Below, piece after piece: positions 5,646 to 10,508 of a stretch of DNA of 10,508 nucleotides; within the stretch, counting starts at the first letter, position 1; each line of letters opens with the position of its first letter. Source of the DNA: UBA3792 sp946185305 (GTDB lineage: Bacteria; Bacillota; Clostridia; Christensenellales; CAG-138); contig CAMHJE010000078.1 of NCBI GenBank assembly GCA_946185305.1, positions 1-10,508 of the forward strand, written 5' to 3'. The notes under the pieces are model-generated. The model did no database searches, was not told the DNA's origin, and was given only the letters and a program-made list of their open reading frames with translations. Position numbers and translations under genes: made by a program.

Positions 5646-5652
5646 CCTCCTT
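5646..5652 (-). promoter_or_regulatory. Ribosome binding site that fixes the acetyltransferase start
   Basis: AAGGAGG on the - strand is 6 bases upstream of the ATG at 5639. It lies inside the stretch that an alternative TTG start at 5660 would translate, so it argues for the shorter protein. Confidence 0.85.
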
Positions 5653-5678
5653 TTTGTCAAAATTTTTACTGTTTGTAT

Positions 5679-5707
5679 ATAATATCACGAATGTGCATAA
5701 AAAGCAA
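5679..5707 (-). promoter_or_regulatory. Promoter of the acetyltransferase gene
   Basis: On the - strand TTGCTT (5702-5707) and TATTAT (5679-5684) are separated by 17 bases, in locally AT-rich DNA. Predicted transcription start is near 5672, about 33 bases before the ATG. Confidence 0.65.
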
Positions 5708-5759
5708 GTCCCGCTGCAAAAGCACAACGAACTGCGTGATAATTCAAACAAGTCCGCAG

Positions 5760-5801
5760 AATTCATGAATTATTCATAAAAAAACCGGATTTCTTAAGAA
5801 A
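5760..5801. promoter_or_regulatory. Two perfect palindromes in the divergent control region
   Basis: AATTCATGAATT (5760-5771) and TTTCTTAAGAAA (5790-5801) are perfect 12-bp palindromes, 30 bp apart start to start, in an AT-rich block upstream of the ABC operon promoter. They may be regulator sites or an AT-rich upstream promoter element; nothing proves either. Confidence 0.35.
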
Positions 5802-5803
5802 GC

Positions 5804-5836
5804 TGTCACCGAACTGTCACTTTGGCGCGGTATACT
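5804..5836 (+). promoter_or_regulatory. Activator-type promoter of the ABC transporter operon with direct-repeat operator
   Basis: A good -10, TATACT (5831-5836), has no recognisable -35 at 16-18 bases. In its place are two direct repeats TGTCAC at 5804-5809 and 5815-5820, 11 bp apart start to start, with the downstream copy ending 10 bases before the -10. This matches how OmpR/PhoP-family response regulators bind and activate promoters. Transcription would start near 5843, 24 bases before the ATG. No two-component system is in the window. Confidence 0.5.
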
Positions 5837-5866
5837 GACAGCATCAAACGAAGGAGATATACGAGT

Positions 5867-6559
5867 ATGCATATTTTGGAGGTCGAACACCTGACGAAAA
5901 TTTACGGTGCCGGTGAAAACGAGGTGCGGGCGTTGAACGACGTATCGTTCGGCGTGGACAAGGGCGAGTTCGTTGCGATCATCGGGCCGAGCGGCAGCGG
6001 CAAATCGACCCTGATCCACACGCTCGGCGGCGTGGATCGGCCGACAAGCGGCAAGGTCTTTTTGAACGGGCAGGACGTATACGCGCAGGACGAGGAGCAG
6101 CTTGCGATCTTTCGCCGTCGGCAGGTCGGCTTGATTTACCAGTTCTACAATCTGATTCCGGTGCTCAACGTCGTCGAGAACATGACGCTGCCCGTGCTGA
6201 TGGACGGCCGCAAGGTGAACGAGACGCGGCTGAACGAGCTGCTGCAGACGCTGAACCTTTCCGACCGGAAGAACAACCTGCCCAATCAGCTGTCCGGCGG
6301 ACAGCAGCAGCGCGTGTCGATCGGGCGGGCGCTGATGAACGCGCCGACGGTCGTGCTCGCGGACGAGCCGACCGGCAACCTCGATTCGCAGAACAGCCGC
6401 GAGATCATCGAGCTTTTGCGCCTCAGTAACCGCAAATACAACCAAACGCTGATCGTCATTACGCATGACGAGAACATCGCTTTGCAGGCCGACCGCATCC
6501 TGGCCATCGAGGACGGCCGCATTACCAAGGACGAGCGCATCCGGGGGAAGAACGCATGA
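5867..6559 (+). CDS. ABC transporter ATP-binding protein (LolD/MacB-type)
   Basis: The 230-residue protein has the complete ABC ATPase set: Walker A GPSGSGKST (40-48), Q-loop Gln92 in YQFYNLIPVLNVVENM, signature LSGGQ (142-146), Walker B VVLADEP (162-168) with Glu167, the D-loop NLD, and the switch His200 in VITHDEN. The Q-loop and signature context is that of the LolD/MacB/FtsE group, whose partners are FtsX-type permeases that act as mechanotransducers. The start is the ATG at 5867, with AAGGAG at 5851-5856; a TTG at 5822 lies upstream of the -10 and cannot be used from this promoter. The stop overlaps the permease start (ATGA), so translation is coupled. It works as a dimer on the cytoplasmic face with the next gene's product. 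All catalytic residues are present. Confidence 0.95.
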   Translation: MHILEVEHLTKIYGAGENEVRALNDVSFGVDKGEFVAIIGPSGSGKSTLIHTLGGVDRPTSGKVFLNGQDVYAQDEEQLAIFRRRQVGLIYQFYNLIPVLNVVENMTLPVLMDGRKVNETRLNELLQTLNLSDRKNNLPNQLSGGQQQRVSIGRALMNAPTVVLADEPTGNLDSQNSREIIELLRLSNRKYNQTLIVITHDENIALQADRILAIEDGRITKDERIRGKNA

Positions 6560-9378
6560 ACATTCTGCATCGACTGACGCGCCGGATGCTCGCCAAGAAC
6601 CCGACGCGCACCTGGGTCACGATCATCGGCATCATGCTGTCGATGGCGCTGACCGTCGCCGTGCTGGAAGGCGCATACAGCGGCCTGATGTTCATGCTGA
6701 GCACCGAGGGCGCGACCGACGGCTTTTATCAGCTCTATTATTACGGCCTCGACAAGGAAACCGCCGTCCGTGCCGCGACGCAGGACGCCGTGAAGGACAG
6801 CACGATGTGGGAGCTTGTCGGTTGGTCCGACGCCACCGGCGAGGGCGAGCATCGCCGCCCGCTGCTCTGCATCGATGCGCTCGGCGCCGATCCGAAGGGA
6901 CTTTTATCGGTGCGGCTCACGGAGGGCCGGATGCCGGAAAACGATACCGAGCTGCTGCTGCCCGCCGACTGGTTCGCCGGGGACGGGCTGACAAGCCGGG
7001 AAATGCGCAAACGCGCACAGGCGGCCATCGGCCAAACGCTGACCCTGCCGGTCGGAAAGCGTGCGGATGCAAACGGCGATGCCCTAAATGAGCATGACTC
7101 CTATCACTTTGGGGACGGCGAAACGCTGACAAACTGCGCGGAGCGCACCTATACGGTCGTCGGCGTCTATGCCGATTTCGACCGGTTCATCGAGGGAGAG
7201 CGATACTGCTACCGTGCGCTGACCGTGGGCGAGGGCGTCGGTGAATACCGCGTGTTCGCCACGCTGAAGATGCCGCTGTTCTATCAAATCTTCCGCAAAA
7301 CGCAGGCGGTGTCCGACAATGTTATCGGGCATCTCTCGATCCTGCGCTATTACGGTGCATCGGATAACGCGCTGATCGTGACGCTGTACAGCATCGCGGG
7401 CATGCTCGTCGCGCTTGTCGCGTTCGGCTCGATCTCGCTGATCTACAATTCGTTTGCGATCTCCGTATCCGAGCGCACGCGCCAGTTCGGCATCCTGCGC
7501 TCCATCGGCGCGACGAAGAAGCAGGTTCGTGCTATGGTGCGTTACGAAGCGCTGCTGCTCGGCTTTGCGGGCATCGGACTTGGGCTTGTGCTCGGTCTTG
7601 TCGGCATCGGCGTCACGCTTTGGATCATCTCACCGATGCTGGCACGCATGATGAGCGACGCCTCGTCCGCGGCCGGTGTACGGATGCGCCTTGTGATCAG
7701 CCCGGTCATGCTCGGCATTTCGGCGCTCGTCTGTCTTTTGACGACGCTGCTTTCGGCACGCATCCCGGCACGCCGCGCGGTGAAGATCGACCCGATCAGC
7801 GCGATCCGGCAGAGCAACGATGTTAAGCTGTCGGTGCGCGAGGTCAAAACGTCCCGCCTGACGCAGAAGCTGTTCGGCTTCGAGGGCACGATGGCGTCGA
7901 AAAACTTCAAGCGCAACCGCAAGCGCTACCGCGCCACCGTCCTGTCGCTGTTTTTAAGCATCGTACTGTTCATCTCGGCCAGCTCGCTGACCGCCTATCT
8001 GCGCGATTCGATCAACGACATCATCGGCGATGTGAACGCCGCGGACGTGTATGCGTTCTACCATGGCGAGGAAGCGCCAGAAGTGCTGTACAGACAGCTT
8101 GCCGCGGCGGATTCCGTCACCGAGGGCAACTATATCATTTACGGCGGCTTTGATGCAGCGTTCCGTATGGCGGACCTTTCCGCCGATTATAAAGAACTGT
8201 ATCAGCTCGATCCGAGCGAAGCCGAGGCGAATACCTATCGAACGGTTGCGTTTGTGGACGACGATACGTTCCGCAAGATCGCCGCGGAAAACGGACAGCT
8301 TGCCGACGCGTATTTCAACTTCGCACCGCAGGGCATGATCCTCAACACCTCAACCGAGCGCATCTATCGGGACGGCAAAACGGTGTATAAGACGCTCGAA
8401 ACCGTCAACCCCGCCGCGTTCCCGATCCAAATGAAGGCGACGTATGCGCTTGCTGCGCCGGAAAACACGGTGCCGTTCGCAGCGGACGGCATCCTGCCGA
8501 CCGAGGCGCTCCGCGCACTCGGCATCGAGGAGGGACAGATCGGCTTATACGATGCGGAAGCGATGGAAGAACTATATGCGTCGGACGAAAGCGGCAATTC
8601 GATCTTCGGCAATGCGCTGCTGGCTTACGAACAGACCGGCACGTTCGACGTTTCGATCTTCGACCGCAGCAAGCTCGAGATCATTTCGGAGGACACGCTG
8701 TACCGCACGTATACGCTGACCGTCGCCGCTCCGTGTCAAACGAGCCGCCTGATCCTCCCGGATAAGAGCGCGATCCTGTATCCGTACAGCCGCATGTCGG
8801 AGGTGCTCGACACCGATACTGCTGCCGTGATCCGGCAGAACGCCGCGTTTGGCTTCAAGGCGGACAACCACGCTGCGGCAACGGCCGAAATGCTGAACGT
8901 CGCCGAAACGATGCACGGTCTCGGCGTTTCCGATCTGGCGGAAAACAACGAGATGGAACGATTGCTGATCGTGATTGTGGACATCTTCGCCTATGGGTTC
9001 ATCATCCTGATCTCGCTGATCGCGGTTGCAAACGTGTTCAACACGATCACCACGAACATCCTGCTGCGACGCCGGGAGTTTGCGATGCTCAAGTCCATCG
9101 GCCTCGGCGAAAAGGGCTTCCGCAAAATGCTGAACTATGAATGTGTGATCTATGGGCTGAAGGGCCTTTTGTGGGGTCTGCCCGCTGCCGCGCTGTTTAC
9201 GTTCCTGATTTGGAAGGTCATGTCCGACTCCATCGAACAGTCGTTCTATATCCCGTGGCACAGCGTATTGATCGCGGTGCTGTCGGTGTTCGCGGTCGTG
9301 TTTGCGACGATGCTCTATGCCGCGCATAAGATCAAAAAGGACAACCCGATCGACGCGCTGAAAAACGAGAACCTGTAA
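6556..9378 (+). CDS. FtsX-family ABC transporter permease, 940 residues, two FtsX domains
   Basis: One N-terminal membrane helix (about 22-42) is followed by an extracellular domain (about 43-272) and an FtsX domain with three helices (about 274-298, 332-360, 380-402), including SVSERTRQFGILRSIGATKKQVRAM in overlapping pieces of the family's coupling region. A fifth helix (about 459-480) precedes a larger extracellular domain (about 481-800) and a second FtsX domain (803-940) with REFAMLKSIGLGEKGFRKM and the closing DPIDAL-like NPIDALKNENL. This eight-helix, duplicated layout is common among Bacillota ABC permeases annotated as antimicrobial peptide or lipoprotein transporters. It differs from MacB (four helices) and BceB (ten helices, one extracellular domain). 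No membrane fusion protein gene is nearby. The cargo or signal is unknown; envelope-stress or peptide-antibiotic response is suggested by the family and by the response-regulator-like promoter. Confidence 0.92.
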   Translation: MNILHRLTRRMLAKNPTRTWVTIIGIMLSMALTVAVLEGAYSGLMFMLSTEGATDGFYQLYYYGLDKETAVRAATQDAVKDSTMWELVGWSDATGEGEHRRPLLCIDALGADPKGLLSVRLTEGRMPENDTELLLPADWFAGDGLTSREMRKRAQAAIGQTLTLPVGKRADANGDALNEHDSYHFGDGETLTNCAERTYTVVGVYADFDRFIEGERYCYRALTVGEGVGEYRVFATLKMPLFYQIFRKTQAVSDNVIGHLSILRYYGASDNALIVTLYSIAGMLVALVAFGSISLIYNSFAISVSERTRQFGILRSIGATKKQVRAMVRYEALLLGFAGIGLGLVLGLVGIGVTLWIISPMLARMMSDASSAAGVRMRLVISPVMLGISALVCLLTTLLSARIPARRAVKIDPISAIRQSNDVKLSVREVKTSRLTQKLFGFEGTMASKNFKRNRKRYRATVLSLFLSIVLFISASSLTAYLRDSINDIIGDVNAADVYAFYHGEEAPEVLYRQLAAADSVTEGNYIIYGGFDAAFRMADLSADYKELYQLDPSEAEANTYRTVAFVDDDTFRKIAAENGQLADAYFNFAPQGMILNTSTERIYRDGKTVYKTLETVNPAAFPIQMKATYALAAPENTVPFAADGILPTEALRALGIEEGQIGLYDAEAMEELYASDESGNSIFGNALLAYEQTGTFDVSIFDRSKLEIISEDTLYRTYTLTVAAPCQTSRLILPDKSAILYPYSRMSEVLDTDTAAVIRQNAAFGFKADNHAAATAEMLNVAETMHGLGVSDLAENNEMERLLIVIVDIFAYGFIILISLIAVANVFNTITTNILLRRREFAMLKSIGLGEKGFRKMLNYECVIYGLKGLLWGLPAAALFTFLIWKVMSDSIEQSFYIPWHSVLIAVLSVFAVVFATMLYAAHKIKKDNPIDALKNENL

Positions 9379-9459
9379 ACAAAATGCCGTAAACTCTGAA
9401 TGACCGCGCCGGGTGCGGGCTGTCATAAAAACTTTACAGGTTGTGTTCATAACTGCGCC
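9379..9459 (+). other. Gap after the ABC operon, no clear terminator
   Basis: This short gap contains only weak imperfect pairing around TGACCGCGCC and TGCGGGCTGTCA, with no T-tract after it. The ABC operon may instead end at the long hairpin formed by the inverted repeat at 9465-9506, or read through into the lipoprotein gene. Confidence 0.4.
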
Positions 9460-9488
9460 TTGACAGAGACCTTTCCTTCCCGTAAGAT
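9460..9488 (+). promoter_or_regulatory. Sigma-A promoter of the lipoprotein gene
   Basis: A perfect TTGACA (9460-9465) and TAAGAT (9483-9488) are separated by exactly 17 bases. Predicted transcription start is near 9495, about 41 bases before the ATG at 9536. Confidence 0.75.
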
Positions 9489-9506
9489 AAAAGAGGAAAG
9501 GTCTCT
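9465..9506. repeat. 13-bp inverted repeat centred on the lipoprotein promoter -10
   Basis: AGAGACCTTTCCT (9465-9477) is the exact reverse complement of AGGAAAGGTCTCT (9494-9506). The 16-base centre contains the -10 hexamer, and the right arm starts at the predicted transcription start, so as RNA the full hairpin would form only in readthrough transcripts from the ABC operon. A competing 7-bp pairing, CGTAAGA (9481-9487) with TCTTACG (9504-9510), overlaps it. Confidence 0.8.
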
Positions 9507-9520
9507 TACGCATTCTTTAC

Positions 9521-9527
9521 GGGGGGA
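9521..9527 (+). promoter_or_regulatory. Ribosome binding site that favours the lipoprotein start at 9536
   Basis: GGGGGGA lies 8 bases before the ATG at 9536 but only 2 bases before an in-frame ATG at 9530, so the later start has proper spacing. Confidence 0.65.
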
Positions 9528-9535
9528 AAATGCCG

Positions 9536-10508
9536 ATGAAACGCCTGTCCTTGGTGATTGTTGCTCTGTTTCTGCTCTGCGCAATCGGCTGCCGCGATAC
9601 GCTCGGCGTCGGGCACACGTTTGTTCCGCCGACCAAAGCGCCGTATACCGAGCCGGTCGATTCCGTGTACGAGGAGCTGAACGGTGAGCCCAAAAGCGCC
9701 TACGGCCGATTCAGCTTCTATGAAACGGATTTCAACGAGGGCTATATCCGCCTGCCGCTTGATTCGCCCTACCGCCTGTTTGTCTTTATGGATGCCGACG
9801 GTGAGCTGCAATACCGCGTTTACGCCACGCGCGAGATCATGGAGGACGGCACGGCGGCCAATTTAGAGGTCGGATATCTGCGTGCCGAGCTGCGCGAACG
9901 GCCGCAGCCGCAGCCCGGTGAATCAAGCTATGTGATCCTGATCGACGAGGGCGCAGGCTTTGTGGATACGAAGCAGGAACGCTTTGGTCGCGTCGAAACC
10001 GACCGCAACCGCACCAATCCGCAGATGCCCTACGCTGTCGGCACCGACGGCGATCTCTATTATCCCGCCGCAAACGGAGAAGCGTATTTCGGCGCCGTCC
10101 CGGTCAGCCGCCTCCCGAACGGCGATATTGTTTTCACACTGCCGGGCGGCGATACCGTGACACTTCTGAATATTGCCGAGCTCTTTGCGACGGAAGTCCC
10201 GTCCGAAAGCCCGACAGAGGAGCCCACGCCGACGCCCGCGCCGACCGATACCCCCGAACCGACCGATACGCCGACTCCTGTGTCGACCGATACCCCCGAT
10301 CCTACGCCGGGCGGCAACGAAAATGCCGATCCGACACCGGGCGGCAATGAGAACCCCGATCCCACACCGGGCGGCAATGAGAACCCCGATCCCACGCCGG
10401 GCGGCAACGAAAACCCCGATCCCACGCCGGGCGGCAATGAGAACCCCGATCCCACGCCGGGCGGCAACGAAAATGCCGATCCGACACCGGGCGGCAATGA
10501 GAACCCCG
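9536..10508 (+). CDS. Repeat-bearing putative lipoprotein, 3' end outside window
   Basis: The frame is open from the ATG at 9536 to the window end (324 complete codons, no stop). The start MKRLSLVIVALFLLCAIGC is a lipoprotein-type signal peptide with Cys19 as the probable lipidated residue; Ala at -3 makes the lipobox AIGC slightly atypical. Residues about 20-220 are a moderately polar extracellular region with GRFSFYETDFNEGYIRLP, LFVFMDADGELQYRVYATR and YVILIDEGAGFVDTK segments; I do not recognise the domain. From about residue 225 a Pro, Thr and Glu-rich linker begins, turning at 254 into a tandem decapeptide PDPTPGGNEN that continues past the window. The product is probably anchored outside the membrane, with the repeat as a wall-spanning or display stalk. 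A further C-terminal domain may follow beyond the edge. Confidence 0.85.
   Translation, partial: MKRLSLVIVALFLLCAIGCRDTLGVGHTFVPPTKAPYTEPVDSVYEELNGEPKSAYGRFSFYETDFNEGYIRLPLDSPYRLFVFMDADGELQYRVYATREIMEDGTAANLEVGYLRAELRERPQPQPGESSYVILIDEGAGFVDTKQERFGRVETDRNRTNPQMPYAVGTDGDLYYPAANGEAYFGAVPVSRLPNGDIVFTLPGGDTVTLLNIAELFATEVPSESPTEEPTPTPAPTDTPEPTDTPTPVSTDTPDPTPGGNENADPTPGGNENPDPTPGGNENPDPTPGGNENPDPTPGGNENPDPTPGGNENADPTPGGNENP
10295..10508 (+). repeat. In-frame 30-bp tandem repeat encoding PDPTPGGNEN, continuing past the window
   Basis: Seven complete 30-bp units start at 10295, 10325, 10355, 10385, 10415, 10445 and 10475; an eighth is cut by the window end. Units differ mainly at synonymous positions (AAC GAA versus AAT GAG, ACG versus ACA) and at the first codon (CCC or GCC). 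Unit 7 is identical to unit 2, and unit 6 differs from unit 1 by one base, so a 150-bp higher-order period is visible. Confidence 0.95.

Noticed and set aside
5822..5866. Upstream TTG start for the ABC ATPase
   Set aside because: It lies before the -10 element of the only visible promoter, so it would not be in the transcript, and the ATG at 5867 has a properly spaced AAGGAG.
9378..9460. Rho-independent terminator directly after the ABC permease
   Set aside because: The only pairing seen is imperfect and not followed by a T-tract; I could not support it.
8572..9513. 313-codon - strand frame under the permease 3' end
   Set aside because: Antisense shadow of the FtsX domain, with His, Arg, Asp and Gln-rich composition typical of such shadows, and it crosses the lipoprotein promoter.
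10060..10497. Collagen-like PPGVGSGFSL repeat protein on the - strand
   Set aside because: It is the antisense reading of the in-frame lipoprotein repeat. The + strand frame has promoter, ribosome binding site and signal peptide; the - strand has none.
10295..10508. Possible CRISPR array
   Set aside because: The period is a uniform 30 bp with no variable spacers, and every unit is translated in frame with mainly synonymous changes. It is a coding repeat.

Overview
The window looks like chromosomal DNA from a GC-rich member of the Bacillota, probably a gut-type Clostridia lineage such as Oscillospirales or Christensenellales. That placement is inference: no rRNA, ribosomal protein or other marker gene is present. 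It rests on strong AAGGAGG-type ribosome binding sites, sigma-A-like promoters in AT-rich gaps, a DUF2975 gene paired with a YozG-like regulator, XRE regulators fused to membrane segments, zinc-ribbon membrane proteins, and secreted proteins with Pro-Thr-rich linkers. I see no mobile element, tRNA, rRNA, CRISPR array or phage gene.

Layout. Bases 1-503 (+) hold the 3' end of a DUF2975 membrane protein and a small XRE/YozG-like regulator, closed by a terminator at 516-546 shared with the convergent next gene. Bases 559-1371 (-) encode a zinc-ribbon, single-pass membrane protein with an unusual aromatic, Asp and Ser-rich tail. The 381-base gap 1372-1752 carries divergent promoters and, on the + strand, a compact transcription unit: a good promoter at 1579-1607, about 130 nt of hairpin-rich RNA, and an intrinsic terminator ending 9 bases before the next start codon. 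It is a candidate regulatory leader or small RNA. It precedes 1753-2367 (XRE regulator with four membrane helices) and 2373-2975 (zinc-ribbon, acidic linker, membrane protein), which look like one operon. A terminator at 2994-3025 follows.

On the - strand, 4757-3041 looks like a two-gene operon: a 73-residue amphipathic helical protein followed by a secreted PIG-L/LmbE-type deacetylase with a Pro-Thr linker and a C-terminal membrane anchor. Upstream of it is a GNAT acetyltransferase gene (5639-4827, -). The divergent gap 5640-5866 holds the acetyltransferase promoter and, facing the other way, an activator-type promoter for an ABC transporter operon: an ATPase (5867-6559) overlapping by ATGA with a 940-residue FtsX-family permease (6556-9378). 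Two direct repeats 11 bp apart sit where the -35 element would be, which suggests control by an OmpR-family response regulator encoded elsewhere.

From 9536 to the window end runs an incomplete lipoprotein gene whose 3' part is a 30-bp tandem repeat. Its promoter has a textbook -35 and a 13-bp inverted repeat centred on the -10.

The common theme is the cell envelope: membrane-tethered regulators, zinc-ribbon membrane proteins, an exported deacetylase, a peptide-type ABC transporter and a repeat-bearing lipoprotein. I do not see a clear new multi-gene system. The most promising undescribed element is the structured RNA at about 1614-1743 with its divergent zinc-ribbon/XRE membrane gene cluster.
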